From Streptomyces sclerotialus (GTDB lineage: Bacteria > Actinomycetota > Actinomycetes > Streptomycetales > Streptomycetaceae): a stretch of 64,000 bases of DNA. The DNA lies in assembly GCA_000719105.1 (NCBI GenBank), contig JODX01000002.1, positions 248,001 through 312,000 on the forward strand, given 5' to 3'. The position numbers and the translations under genes are program-made. Positions 26,346-35,129 of this stretch are shown one piece after another. A model generated the notes under the pieces. That model saw nothing but the letters and a program-made list of their open reading frames with translations, was not told where the DNA came from and ran no database searches. Positions within the stretch are counted from its first letter, which is position 1; the number at the start of each line of letters is the position of its first letter.

Positions 26346-27299
26346 GTGGTGCATAACGAGAGGTCAGGTGGGCGGCTGTCACCGTCCGGTGACACAGAAG
26401 ACATCGTGGCGGTACTGGCGCCCCGGCTGGCGTACTTCGCCGGGGTCGCCCGCACCGAGCACGTCACCCGGGCCGCGCAGGAGATGCAGGTCCCGCAGTC
26501 CACGCTGTCCCGGGCGATGGTCCGCCTCGAACAGGACCTGGGCGTCGACCTGTTCGCGCGCCGGGGCCGCACCGTCTCGCTCACCCCGGCGGGCCGTACC
26601 TTCCTCGCCTCCGTGGAGCGCGCCCTCGCCGAGGTCGAGCGCGCGGCCGAGGAGGTGCGCGCCGACGCCGACCCCGCCACCGGCAAGGTCGCCTTCGGGT
26701 TCCTGCACACCATGGGCTCCGAGACCGTACCCGGGCTCCTCCGCGCCTTCCGCGCCGACCACCCCAGGGTCCGCTTCAGCCTCGTCCAGAACTACGGCGA
26801 GGCGATGCTGGAACGGCTGCGGGCCGGGGAGCTGGACCTCTGCCTGACCTCACCGGTGCCGGACGCGCCCGACCTGGTGGCCCGCCGCCTCGACGAGCAG
26901 AAGCTGCGCCTCGTCGTGCCGGCCGACCACCGCCTCGCCGCCCGCCGGCGGGTCCGCCTCGCCGAGGCCGCCGACGAGATGTTCGTGACCCTGGAGCCCG
27001 GTTACGGGATGCGCCGTATCACCGACGACCTGTGCCAGGAGGCCGGGTTCCGGCCGCGCATCGCCTTCGAGGGCGAGGAGGCCGAGACGCTGCGCGGGCT
27101 CGTCGCCGCCGGGCTGGGCGTCGCCCTGCTGCCCCCGCCCGCCGTACCGCGCCCCGGCGTCGTCGAGCTGACGGTCACCGCCCCGCGCGCGGTGCGCGAG
27201 ATCGGCGTCGCCTGGCTCGACGGCCATCCGGACACCCCTCCGGTGGCCGCCTTCAAGAAGTTCCTGCTGTCCCGGAGGGGCCACCTGCTGCCCGAGTGA
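26346..27299 (+). CDS. LysR family transcriptional regulator
   Basis: This 317-residue regulator has an N-terminal winged helix (HVTRAAQEMQVPQSTLSRAM then LGVDLFARRGRTVSLTPAG) at about residues 36-75 and a periplasmic-binding-protein-like effector domain from about residue 105. It is transcribed away from the MFS gene with only 63 bp between the starts, so it very likely controls that gene and itself. GTG 26346 or 26349 is supported by the -10-like CATAAT and the lack of a ribosome-binding site; ATG 26310 is possible but would put the start before that element. Confidence 0.85.
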   Translation: MVHNERSGGRLSPSGDTEDIVAVLAPRLAYFAGVARTEHVTRAAQEMQVPQSTLSRAMVRLEQDLGVDLFARRGRTVSLTPAGRTFLASVERALAEVERAAEEVRADADPATGKVAFGFLHTMGSETVPGLLRAFRADHPRVRFSLVQNYGEAMLERLRAGELDLCLTSPVPDAPDLVARRLDEQKLRLVVPADHRLAARRRVRLAEAADEMFVTLEPGYGMRRITDDLCQEAGFRPRIAFEGEEAETLRGLVAAGLGVALLPPPAVPRPGVVELTVTAPRAVREIGVAWLDGHPDTPPVAAFKKFLLSRRGHLLPE

Positions 27300-27345
27300 C
27301 GCCGTACGGCACCGCTACGGCACGCGCGCGTCCCGCCCGTACGGT

Positions 27346-28107
27346 TCACCTCCGCAGCGACCGCCCGAAACCCGCCGCGAGCGGCATCCGCAGCCCCAGC
27401 GGCGGCGGCGCCGCGAACGCGTCCTCCACGGGGCGGGAGAAGGCGCGGCCGAACAGCGCGCCCAGCACGAAGTCCTCCGCGAGCGCGAACACCTCGTCCC
27501 GGTGCTGGTGCAGCCGGTGCCCGTCGGAGTGGACCTCGAAGCGGCAGATGGCGCGGTTGGCCTTCTTCGCGCGCTGGGCCAGCCGGAACGACAGCTCCGG
27601 GTCACTGCTCCGGTCGTCGGTGCCGTGCACGATCATCACCCGCCGGCCGGCGAGCTGCTTCACCGGTTCGGGCGTCGCGGCGACGTCGTCCTCCGGCAGC
27701 CAGGGGGCGAGCGCGAGCACGGAGTTGACGGCCTCGTGGCCGCCCGCGTGCAGCGCGGCCCGGCCGCCCATGTCCAGGCCGGCCAGACAGACCGGGACGT
27801 CCCCGTAGCGCCGGACGACCTCGTCGGCCGCCCAGGAGGCGTCCCGTGCCAGATGCGCCTCGCTGCCGTTCCAGCCCCGATAGCGGTAGTGCACCACGTG
27901 GGCGACCAGGCCCTCGTCGCGTCCCGCGCGCGCGAGGCGGCGTCCGAGGGTGTGCACGGAGGCCGTCGCCAGCACCGTGGACGGCCTGCGGTCCGAGGTC
28001 TCGTCGCCACCGGGGAGGAGCAGCACCACTCCGCTCACGGCCCGCGGCTCCTGGCCGATGCTGCGTCCAAGTCGCGCGGTGCGGACCGGCGTTGCTTGCT
28101 GTGCCAT
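27346..28107 (-). CDS. Alpha/beta hydrolase with Asp at the nucleophile elbow
   Basis: This 253-residue protein has an alpha/beta-hydrolase layout: an oxyanion-loop-like VVLLLPGG near residue 30, a nucleophile-elbow position reading GLDMGG near residue 110, VMIVHGTDD for the acid and a late HSDGHRLHQH for the histidine. The elbow has Asp where esterases have Ser, as in haloalkane dehalogenases and epoxide hydrolases. That would imply a covalent alkyl-enzyme route, or loss of activity. Other features suit the dienelactone-hydrolase-like group. It starts 86 nt before the nucleoside operator that precedes add. Confidence 0.75.
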   Translation of the reverse strand: MAQQATPVRTARLGRSIGQEPRAVSGVVLLLPGGDETSDRRPSTVLATASVHTLGRRLARAGRDEGLVAHVVHYRYRGWNGSEAHLARDASWAADEVVRRYGDVPVCLAGLDMGGRAALHAGGHEAVNSVLALAPWLPEDDVAATPEPVKQLAGRRVMIVHGTDDRSSDPELSFRLAQRAKKANRAICRFEVHSDGHRLHQHRDEVFALAEDFVLGALFGRAFSRPVEDAFAAPPPLGLRMPLAAGFGRSLRR

Positions 28108-28192
28108 GGCAGAACAGTGTCAGAAGCGACGGTGTACGCCACCTGTCCGTGCGGTCACCGTTGAGTATCGGCATGATTGTCCGACAACTGAT

Positions 28193-28204
28193 CTACGCGT
28201 GTAG
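28193..28204. promoter_or_regulatory. Nucleoside-regulon operator, site 4
   Basis: CTACGCGTGTAG, one mismatch from the perfect palindrome, lies 21 nt upstream of the add start codon and would overlap the core promoter or transcription start. Confidence 0.75.
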
Positions 28205-28225
28205 TCGCTGCGTTACAGTGCGCGG

Positions 28226-29380
28226 ATGACGAGCCAGACCATGAACACCCCGAGCGCGGACCAGATCCGCCGGGCGCCCAAGGTCCTGCTGCACGACCAC
28301 CTCGACGGCGGGCTGCGCCCGGGCACGATCGTCGACCTCGCCGAGCGCAACGGCTGCACCGCCCTCCCGGAGACCGACCCCGACCGGCTCGGCGTCTGGT
28401 TCCGGGCCGCCGCCGACTCCGGCTCGCTGGAGCGGTACCTGGAGACCTTCTCCCACACCGTCGGCGTGATGCAGACGCGGGACGCGCTGGTCCGGGTCGC
28501 CGCCGAGTGCGCCGAGGACCTCGCCGCGGACGGGGTCGTCTACGCCGAGGTGCGGTACGCCCCCGAGCAGCACCTCGAGGGCGGGCTGAGCCTCGAGGAG
28601 GTCGTCGAGGCCGTCAACGAGGGCTTCCGCGAGGGCGAGCGGCGCGCCCGGGAGGACGGCCACCGGATCCGGGTCGGCGCCCTCCTCACCGCCATGCGGC
28701 ACGCGGCCCGCGCCCTGGAGATCGCCGAACTCGCCAACCGCTACCGAGACCTGGGCGTCGTCGGCTTCGACATCGCGGGCGCCGAGGCCGGCCACCCGCC
28801 CACCCGGCACCTCGACGCGTTCGAGTTTCTGAAGCGGGAGAACAACCACTTCACCATCCACGCGGGCGAGGCCTTCGGGCTGCCCTCGATCTGGCAGGCC
28901 CTCCAGTGGTGCGGCGCCGACCGGCTCGGCCACGGGGTACGGATCATCGACGACATCCAGGTCGGCGCCGACGGCTCCGTGAAGCTGGGCCGGCTCGCCT
29001 CGTACGTCCGCGACAAGCGGATCCCGCTGGAGCTGTGCCCCAGTTCCAACCTCCAGACCGGCGCCGCCGACTCGTACGCCGAGCACCCCATCGGGCTGCT
29101 GCGCCGCCTGCACTTCCGGGCGACGGTCAACACGGACAACCGGCTGATGTCCGGTACCGGCATGAGCCGTGAATTCGGGCACCTGGTCGAGGCCTTCGGC
29201 TACACGCTCGACGACATTCAATGGTTTTCCATCAATGCGATGAAATCAGCATTCATTCCTTTCGATGAACGACTGGCAATGATCAATGACGTGATCAAGC
29301 CGGGATATGCTGAATTGAAATCCGAATGGCTGTTCCGGCAGACCGCGTCTACCAGCGATTCTGTGGTGAGTGGCGGCTGA
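28226..29380 (+). CDS. add: Adenosine deaminase
   Basis: The 384-residue zinc enzyme turns adenosine and deoxyadenosine into inosine and deoxyinosine. Metal and catalytic motifs are HDHLDGG (residues 23-29), [18 protein letters not shown] and the late NTDN. The class is the true adenosine deaminase, as [11 protein letters not shown] shows. ATG 28226 is the first in-frame start after the operator. Its inosine product is the substrate of the PNP at 43111-43935. The last 45 codons change sharply to AT-rich codons (AAA, TTT, ATT, GAT), unlike the rest of the gene, though the reading frame is intact. Confidence 0.95.
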   Translation: MTSQTMNTPSADQIRRAPKVLLHDHLDGGLRPGTIVDLAERNGCTALPETDPDRLGVWFRAAADSGSLERYLETFSHTVGVMQTRDALVRVAAECAEDLAADGVVYAEVRYAPEQHLEGGLSLEEVVEAVNEGFREGERRAREDGHRIRVGALLTAMRHAARALEIAELANRYRDLGVVGFDIAGAEAGHPPTRHLDAFEFLKRENNHFTIHAGEAFGLPSIWQALQWCGADRLGHGVRIIDDIQVGADGSVKLGRLASYVRDKRIPLELCPSSNLQTGAADSYAEHPIGLLRRLHFRATVNTDNRLMSGTGMSREFGHLVEAFGYTLDDIQWFSINAMKSAFIPFDERLAMINDVIKPGYAELKSEWLFRQTASTSDSVVSGG

Positions 29381-29506
29381 CTCGCGGGTCAGTGGGCGGC
29401 CGTGTCCTAGCGATTCGGCCGTCTTTCTCCATTTGCGGATGCGGGAATTTGGTGTTTACGTTTCTGGACCGCTCATCCCCGTAACGCATTCAAGGACGCA
29501 TTCACC

Positions 29507-29959
29507 ATGAAGCAGTCTGCTGCCAAGACCCTGGGTGTCACTGCCCTGGGTGCCGCCATTGCCGCCACGGGCGCGGGTGTCGGACACGCCGCCGCGCCGG
29601 CCGCCCTGCCGGACACCTCCAAGACGCTGGGCAACGTGACGCAGGCGCTGCCGACCGAGAACGTCACGCTGCCGACGGACGATGTCTCGCAGGCGCTTCC
29701 GGCGACCACGGACAATGTCTCGCAGGCGCTTCCGGGTGCCGCGGAGAGCGTTTCGCAGGCCCTGCCGGACGTCGCCGCCAAGACGGTCTCCACGGGGCAG
29801 AAGGTGCTCGCCAAGGGTGCGCGGGCGGCGAAGCCCGTGATCACCGACGCCCTCCGCAACGGCCCCACCGGGCCGGTCGCCGGCCTGCTCGGGGGTCTGC
29901 CGGTCCAGGGCCTGCCCATGGAGGGTCTGGGCATCAACGGCCTGCCGCTCGGCGGCTGA
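29507..29959 (+). CDS. Small secreted protein with VSQALP repeats
   Basis: I do not recognise a named family. The 150-residue protein starts with a clear signal peptide (KQSAAKTLGVTALGAAIAAT, cut near GHAAA). The mature part repeats a short block: VTQALP, VSQALP, VSQALP, VSQALP, each 13-21 residues apart. The end is a Gly/Leu/Pro-rich stretch (GLLGGLPVQGLPMEGLG). AAGGA lies 10 bases before ATG 29507. It has no cysteines in the mature part, no sorting motif and no enzyme motif. A secreted structural or surface role is plausible but unproved. It sits between add and a PspC gene. Confidence 0.7.
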   Translation: MKQSAAKTLGVTALGAAIAATGAGVGHAAAPAALPDTSKTLGNVTQALPTENVTLPTDDVSQALPATTDNVSQALPGAAESVSQALPDVAAKTVSTGQKVLAKGARAAKPVITDALRNGPTGPVAGLLGGLPVQGLPMEGLGINGLPLGG

Positions 29960-30095
29960 GCCGGTACCGCCGTACGCACTCGCTGCACGCGCGCGTACTC
30001 GCTGCACGCGTACGCGCCGTACGCACCCGCGCCGTACCTCCCTCGCGCCGTACTCGCACACGGCGTGCGCACACGGCTGCCGCGGACACGTACAC

Positions 30096-30122
30096 GGGGC
30101 GCACCCCCTCGGGGTGCGCCCC
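30096..30122. terminator. Hairpin terminator
   Basis: A perfect 12-bp stem (30096-30107 and 30111-30122) with a CTC loop lies between the small secreted protein gene and the convergent PspC gene. It is preceded by irregular CGTACGC-rich repeats (29970-30065). Confidence 0.8.
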
Positions 30123-30136
30123 ATCGCCGTACGGGT

Positions 30137-30172
30137 CACCGGGTCGGACGGTTCACCGGGTCGGGCGGTTCA
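30137..30172 (-). repeat. 17-bp tandem repeat starting at the PspC stop codon
   Basis: Read on the minus strand, the unit TGAACCGCCCGACCCGG begins with the PspC stop codon, repeats once with one change, and is followed by a third TGA. Because 17 is not a multiple of three, stops appear in all frames. Confidence 0.75.
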
Positions 30173-30370
30173 CCACGCCGAGCGGGCCTTGCCCTCCGAG
30201 GGGAACAGGATCCACAGCGCTATGTAGAGCAGGAACTGCGGTCCCGGAAGCAGACAGGACAGCAGGAAGATCGCGCGCATCGTGGTCGCGGAGGTGCCGA
30301 AGCGCCGTGCCAGCGCTGCGCACACTCCGCCAATCATGCGGCCGTCGGTGGGGCGGGCAAGGCGGCTCAT
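30170..30370 (-). CDS. PspC domain protein
   Basis: This 66-residue membrane protein is a compact PspC domain: a basic lead, the family signature RMIGGVCAALARRFG (residues 11-25), and two short hydrophobic segments (AIFLLSCLLPGPQFLLYIAL). PspC proteins act in envelope-stress responses, partly by contacting other membrane proteins; free-standing short forms are common in actinobacteria. AAGGAGCC precedes ATG 30370. A tandem repeat that reiterates its stop codon follows directly. Confidence 0.85.
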   Translation of the reverse strand: MSRLARPTDGRMIGGVCAALARRFGTSATTMRAIFLLSCLLPGPQFLLYIALWILFPSEGKARSAW

Positions 30371-30471
30371 CGTGGCTCCTTCGTCAACCGGGGGACCGGT
30401 CCGCCCCGTTGGCGGTCCGTCGTCCCCGTGTACCCACCACGCTACGGTGACGAACCGGACGAAGCGTCCCT

Positions 30472-31023
30472 CTACGGAGCTATCCCGACCCTGGGAATCG
30501 TCGGGGTACGACCCTGAGCCGGATCCTCCCTGCGGAGGTCCGCCCGGTGCCTGGACTCGGCCCGGCGGCGCAGCCGGGCCCGGCCGGCGGGGACGACGGC
30601 GAGATGGACGACGGCCACCCCGACCGTGTTCAGCAGGATCGAGTCGATGTCGACGACCTGTCCGGGGACCCCGGTCTGCAGCAGTTCGATACCGAGCGAG
30701 AGCAGCGCCCCGGCCGCGACCGTACGGGCGAGGGAGGCGAGCGGGGAGACGGTGAGCCTGCCGCCCGCCATCGGCAGCAGGACGCCCAGGGGTGCGAGCA
30801 GGGCGAGGCCCTCCCCGATCCGGCGGACCGCCTCCTGCCAGCCGAGCGCCACATCGGCCCGTATACCGGCGAAGGGGCGGAGGTTGGCGGCGCTCACCCA
30901 GGGCACGTCCAGCGGGCGCAGCGTGATCCAGGCGACGAGCGCGAGGTGTGCGACGAGGAGGACACCCCCTGCCACACGGACGCGGATCCCGGCGCTGCCG
31001 CCGTTCGAACCATGACGCTGCAC
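30472..31023 (-). CDS. VanZ family membrane protein
   Basis: This 183-residue protein has four hydrophobic segments: residues about 18-36, a weaker one near 70-85, 95-112 and 130-145. It shows the VanZ-type core ALLAPLGVLLPM, LGIELLQTGVPGQVVDIDSILLNTVG. VanZ itself confers low-level teicoplanin resistance; most family members have no known role. The C-terminal 40 residues are basic and cytoplasmic. The start is probably GTG 31023. No neighbour suggests resistance. Confidence 0.8.
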   Translation of the reverse strand: MQRHGSNGGSAGIRVRVAGGVLLVAHLALVAWITLRPLDVPWVSAANLRPFAGIRADVALGWQEAVRRIGEGLALLAPLGVLLPMAGGRLTVSPLASLARTVAAGALLSLGIELLQTGVPGQVVDIDSILLNTVGVAVVHLAVVPAGRARLRRRAESRHRADLRREDPAQGRTPTIPRVGIAP

Positions 31024-31192
31024 GCCCCCCTAGACGCGGGCCCCGGCGCGATCGGTTCCGGACCGGAGCGCCGGTGCGGCCGGGAAGGTGCGTGATGCGC
31101 CACACCCGTACCCGTGGGGAACGCGGGCGTCGCTCCCGCCGGCCGTCCGGCGGGTGAGCCGTGCCCCGCCTTCCGGAGCCGGAGCGTCCGGC

Positions 31193-31819
31193 TCAGGTCC
31201 CGTCGACCTCCGTCGACGGCGGCTCCCGGTCGCCCGGATCCGCGCGCACCTCCGTGGTGCACTCGTACCGCCTGAGCGGCTCCGTGTCCGGGCCGCCCAG
31301 CACCACCGAGCCGTCGCCCTCGCCCGCCGTGGAGCCGGCGAACGTGCACACCGTCTGGGCGAGGGCGTACCGCGTCAGCCGCTCGGGCGCCGTGGACAGC
31401 CGCAGGGTGTCCTCCGGGTCGCCCGGCCGGGGACCGCTCACCGTCAGGCCGGCCGGTACCTCCGTCTCGTACCCGGCCTGCTTCTCGGCCGCCGAGGGCC
31501 GCTCGGAGAGTTCGCCGAGGAGGCCCTGGGCGACCAGGACGCGCCTCTCGGCGTCCGGTGTGCCCGCGGGCACGTGGACGGAACGGTCGACGGACACCAG
31601 CTGCCTGGAGCAGAGCAGGAGGACCTGGACCGGAACGCCGGACGCGCTCTGCCGGACGGTGTCCGTGGCCGACAGCGCACACCGCACGCGCGAGGGGGCC
31701 GGGCCGAAGTCCGTGGGCACCTGGGTGGACCGGATCCCGCAGCCCGCGAGCACGGCCGCCAGCGTGCCGGCCGCGAGCAGGCTCCGCAGGGCCGCGCGCG
31801 CCCCTCGTCGTACGGTCAT
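31193..31819 (-). CDS. AfsQ-operon lipoprotein
   Basis: This is a 208-residue secreted lipoprotein with a signal peptide ending in LAGC (lipobox LAAVLAGC). The mature part has four further cysteines, perhaps two disulfides, in VRCALS, LLLCSR, QTVCTF and YECTTE. Its ATG overlaps the stop of the histidine kinase (ATGA), so it is the last gene of the afsQ1-afsQ2 operon. In Streptomyces coelicolor a lipoprotein gene occupies the same place. By analogy with other kinase-lipoprotein pairs it may sense the envelope and modulate AfsQ2, but that is inference. Confidence 0.8.
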   Translation of the reverse strand: MTVRRGARAALRSLLAAGTLAAVLAGCGIRSTQVPTDFGPAPSRVRCALSATDTVRQSASGVPVQVLLLCSRQLVSVDRSVHVPAGTPDAERRVLVAQGLLGELSERPSAAEKQAGYETEVPAGLTVSGPRPGDPEDTLRLSTAPERLTRYALAQTVCTFAGSTAGEGDGSVVLGGPDTEPLRRYECTTEVRADPGDREPPSTEVDGT

Positions 31820-33405
31820 CCGCCGTTCTCCTCCGTGCCGTTGCCCTGCTCCTCGGCGATGAGCGGGGACGCGTCCCGCGGCAGCCGCAGGGTGAAGACG
31901 GCGCCGCCCTTCGGCGAGTTGGCCGCGGTGATCCCGCCGCCGTGGATGTGGGCGTTCTCCAGGGCGATGGACAGGCCGAGGCCGCTGCCCTCGGAGCGGG
32001 GGCGGGAGGCGCTCGCCTTGTAGAAGCGGTCGAAGACGTGCGGCAGGACCTCCTCGGGGATGCCCGGACCGTTGTCCTGCACCTCGATGACCAGGGCGGA
32101 GTCCTCCTCGCGGACCACCACCCGCACCGGGGAGCCGCCGTGCTTGAGGGCGTTGCCGATCAGGTTCGCCAGGATCACGTCCAGGCGGCGCGGGTCGAGG
32201 CGGGCCATGATGCCGCGCTCGGCGTCCAGCTCCACCGCGTCCAGCCACGCGCGCGCGTCGATGCACGCGGTGATCTGGTCGGCGATGTCCACGTCGTCCA
32301 GCACCAGCCGCGCGGTGCCCGCGTCGAAGCGGGTCACCTCCATGAGGTTCTCGACCAGGTCGTTCAGCCGGCGCGTCTCGCTCACGACGAGCCGTACAGC
32401 CGGCTCGATCATGGGGTCGAGGCTGCCGGTCTCGGCCTCCAGCTCGTCCTCCAGCACCTCCGTCACGGCGGTGATCGCCGTCAGGGGCGTACGGAGTTCG
32501 TGCGACATGTCGGCGACGAAGCGCCGGGACGCCTCCTCGCGCGCGCTCATGTCGTCGACCTTCTTCTCCAGGGACTCCGCGGCCCGGTTGAAGGTCCGGG
32601 ACAGGTCGGCCAGTTCGTCGGTGCCCGACACACGCAGCCGGGTGTCGAGCTTGCCCTCGCCCAGGCGGCGGGCCGCGATGCCCAGCCGGTGCACCGGCTT
32701 CAGCACGGTCGTCGCCGCGGCCTGCGCGAGCAGCGCCGCGCCGATGAGGGCGAGCCCGGTGGCGATGCCCAGCGACCAGGCGAGGGAGTTGAGGTCCTTC
32801 GCCTCCGGCTCCAGCGACTTCAGCATGTAGCCCGTCGGACCGCCGCCGATCACCTTCGCCCCGCCCACCAGGTACGGCTGGTCCTCGTCGATGACCCGCT
32901 GCCAGTACAGGTGGTACGCGTGCTCGTTGTTCGAGGTGATGGGCTGCTTCTTGGCGACCGCCTTCCGCAGGGACGCGGGGACGTCCTGCACCGTGAAGCC
33001 GTCCAGCGCCGACGTGCCCGCACTGGCCTGTACGGGCCGCCCGTCCGCATCCTCGGCGATCAGCAGCACGCTGAAGAGCCGGCCGCCGTCGGTCATCTGC
33101 CGCGCCGCCATGGCGAGCTGGTCCTCGGTCGGGTGCACCGGCAGCGTACTCGCGTGGTTCTGCATCTCCCGCTCGAAGTCGGCCAGCGCCGCGTCCTGCG
33201 CGCGCGTGAGCACGGCTTCGCGGTTGAGCCAGTACGCGATGCCGGACGCCGAGACCGCCGCCGTGAGGGCGACCAGCCCGAAGACGACCACCAGCCGCAG
33301 CCGCAGACTGGTGAAGCGCAACCCCGACGACACCGCCCTGCGCGCCGCCGACCAGCCGCTCAGCCGGCCCCGGTGGGCGTGCTGCTCCTGTTGCCCTTCG
33401 GTCAC
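31816..33405 (-). CDS. afsQ2: Sensor histidine kinase AfsQ2
   Basis: The 529-residue membrane kinase has segment 1 near residues 35-57, an extracytoplasmic sensor of about 150 residues, segment 2 near 205-230 and a HAMP linker. The dimerisation box DMSHELRTPLTAI places the phosphorylated histidine at residue 302. The N box (NLIGNALKHGG) and G boxes (DNGPGIPEE, GSGLGLSIA) follow. GTG 33405 overlaps the response-regulator stop. AfsQ1/Q2 in S. coelicolor adjusts antibiotic production and primary metabolism in response to nitrogen and glutamate supply. Identification rests on the kinase-regulator-sigQ arrangement plus the regulator's size. Confidence 0.9.
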   Translation of the reverse strand: MTEGQQEQHAHRGRLSGWSAARRAVSSGLRFTSLRLRLVVVFGLVALTAAVSASGIAYWLNREAVLTRAQDAALADFEREMQNHASTLPVHPTEDQLAMAARQMTDGGRLFSVLLIAEDADGRPVQASAGTSALDGFTVQDVPASLRKAVAKKQPITSNNEHAYHLYWQRVIDEDQPYLVGGAKVIGGGPTGYMLKSLEPEAKDLNSLAWSLGIATGLALIGAALLAQAAATTVLKPVHRLGIAARRLGEGKLDTRLRVSGTDELADLSRTFNRAAESLEKKVDDMSAREEASRRFVADMSHELRTPLTAITAVTEVLEDELEAETGSLDPMIEPAVRLVVSETRRLNDLVENLMEVTRFDAGTARLVLDDVDIADQITACIDARAWLDAVELDAERGIMARLDPRRLDVILANLIGNALKHGGSPVRVVVREEDSALVIEVQDNGPGIPEEVLPHVFDRFYKASASRPRSEGSGLGLSIALENAHIHGGGITAANSPKGGAVFTLRLPRDASPLIAEEQGNGTEENGG

Positions 33406-34079
33406 TGAGGGGCGTCCAGCCGGTAGCCGACGCCGCGGACGGTGCGGATCAGGGTCGGCGACGACGGCACGTCCTCGACCTTGGCGCGCAGGCGCTGCAC
33501 ACATGCGTCGACGAGCCGCGAGTCACCGAGGTAGTCGTGCTCCCAGACCAGCCGCAGCAGCTGCTGGCGGGAGAGGGCCTGCCCGGGGCGGCGGCTGAGC
33601 TCCAGCAGCAGCCGCAGCTCGGTGGGCGTCAGCTGGAGGTCCTCGCCGTTCTTGGTCACCGTCATCGCGGCGCGGTCGATGACCACGTTGCCGAACGTCG
33701 CCGAGTCGTTCGACTCGCGCTCCCCGCGCCGCAGCACCGCCCGGATCCGGGCGTCGAGCACCCGGCCCTGCACGGGCTTGACGACATAGTCGTCGGCGCC
33801 CGACTCCAGGCCCACCACCACGTCGATGTCGTCGCTGCGGGCGGTCAGCAGAATGATCGGCAGCTGATCGGTGCGCCGGATACGCCGGCAGACCTCGAAG
33901 CCGTCGATACCGGGCAGCATCACATCAAGAACGATCAGGTCCGGCCGCTGTTCGCGCAGCAGCTTGAGGCCGTCCTCGCCGGAAGCGGCGGTGGCGACAC
34001 GGTGCCCCTGGCGCGTCAGGGAGAGCTCCAGGGCAGTACGGATGGCGTCGTCGTCCTCGATCAGCAACAGGGAAGGCAC
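33402..34079 (-). CDS. afsQ1: Response regulator AfsQ1
   Basis: This is a 225-residue OmpR-type regulator. The receiver has the acidic pocket IEDDD (residues 7-11), phosphoacceptor Asp52 in LDVMLPG and the conserved Lys in VVKPV. The winged-helix output domain spans about residues 130-222 and ends in RTVRGVGYRLDAPQ. GTG 34079 is the start. The length equals that of AfsQ1 of S. coelicolor. It is divergent from sigQ, with its known recognition pattern in the space between, so self- and sigQ-regulation are expected. Confidence 0.93.
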   Translation of the reverse strand: MPSLLLIEDDDAIRTALELSLTRQGHRVATAASGEDGLKLLREQRPDLIVLDVMLPGIDGFEVCRRIRRTDQLPIILLTARSDDIDVVVGLESGADDYVVKPVQGRVLDARIRAVLRRGERESNDSATFGNVVIDRAAMTVTKNGEDLQLTPTELRLLLELSRRPGQALSRQQLLRLVWEHDYLGDSRLVDACVQRLRAKVEDVPSSPTLIRTVRGVGYRLDAPQ

Positions 34080-34218
34080 GGGCTCATTCTGGCCCATGCC
34101 CAGGTACTCCATCGACTGTTGGAGCGCTCCCACCCACGACTGGGCCGGACTCGGTCCATGTGGGTAGCCGTACGGTTCTCCTCCGTGATCGGCGCCGGCC
34201 GAACCGGGAAGCGACCCC

Positions 34219-34234
34219 TGTGACAGGTCTGTGA
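34219..34234. promoter_or_regulatory. AfsQ1 binding site
   Basis: GTGAC, six bases, GTGAC exactly fits the published AfsQ1 pattern GTnAC-n6-GTnAC. It is in the divergent region, 140 nt from afsQ1 and 131 nt from sigQ. Confidence 0.8.
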
Positions 34235-34364
34235 CAGTCGGCGGACATGGCCATGAAGTGGCCCCGGCAAGATTTTCGGCACAGGCAAGGAGGCACCGCC
34301 CACTCGGACCACCGGGCGGAGCCGCTGAGCACGGGTACGGAAACTCCACGACGGGGGGCGCGAG

Positions 34365-35129
34365 ATGAAGAAGCTGCACAGCACCAGTACTGGCGCAGTG
34401 GTCACGCGTCTCCACGACGTCGCGCGGAGCACCGAGAAGTCCGGTGCCGTGAGCGGGCGGGGGTGCGCTCGCGGCACTGGGCGTCAGCACACCGCGTACA
34501 TGACGGTGGTTGACGGGTTCACGGGGGGAAGCACCGACGGGGGGCCGTACGGGGCATCGCACGGGGGAAGCGCGTACGGGGAGGCCACGGGGGACAGTCG
34601 TTCGCTGTCGGAGGCGGAGTTCACCGCCTACGTCCAGGAGCGCCGCGCCTCCCTGTACGCAACCGCCTACCACCTGACCGGTGACCGCTTCGAGGCGGAG
34701 GACCTGCTCCAGAGCGCCCTCTTCTCGACGTACCGCGCGTGGGACCGGATCAGCGACAAGGCCGCGGTAGGGGGCTACCTCCGCCGCACCATGACCAATC
34801 TGCACATCAGCGCGTGGCGCCGCCGCAAGCTGAACGAGTACCCGACCGAGGAGCTGCCGGAGACGGCCGGCGACACGGACGCGATGCGCGGCACCGAGCT
34901 GCGCGCGGTCCTGTGGCAGGCGCTCGCCCGGCTGCCCGAACTCCAGCGGACGATGCTGGTCCTGCGCTACTACGAGGGCCGCACCGACCCGGAGATCGCG
35001 GACATCCTCGACATCAGCGTCGGCACGGTGAAGTCCAGCATCTGGCGGTCGCTCCGCCGGCTGCGCGAGGACGAGGTCCTCAGCTTCGGCCGTGACGAGG
35101 AGGAGTCCTTCGGCGAACTCGTCGCCTGA
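34365..35129 (+). CDS. sigQ: ECF sigma factor SigQ
   Basis: This is a 254-residue sigma factor. The first 80 residues are a Gly/Ser/Thr-rich extension. Region 2 (YHLTGDRFEAEDLLQSALF, about 100-120) and region 4 (LPELQRTMLVLRYYEGRTDPEIAD, about 190-215, then an HTH) follow. Its place opposite afsQ1, with the AfsQ1 box between, identifies it as SigQ, which in S. coelicolor is a direct AfsQ1 target and counteracts its effect on antibiotic production. ATG 34365 follows GGGGGG; a later start in the low-complexity leader cannot be excluded. TGA is repeated three more times just after the stop. Confidence 0.9.
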   Translation: MKKLHSTSTGAVVTRLHDVARSTEKSGAVSGRGCARGTGRQHTAYMTVVDGFTGGSTDGGPYGASHGGSAYGEATGDSRSLSEAEFTAYVQERRASLYATAYHLTGDRFEAEDLLQSALFSTYRAWDRISDKAAVGGYLRRTMTNLHISAWRRRKLNEYPTEELPETAGDTDAMRGTELRAVLWQALARLPELQRTMLVLRYYEGRTDPEIADILDISVGTVKSSIWRSLRRLREDEVLSFGRDEEESFGELVA

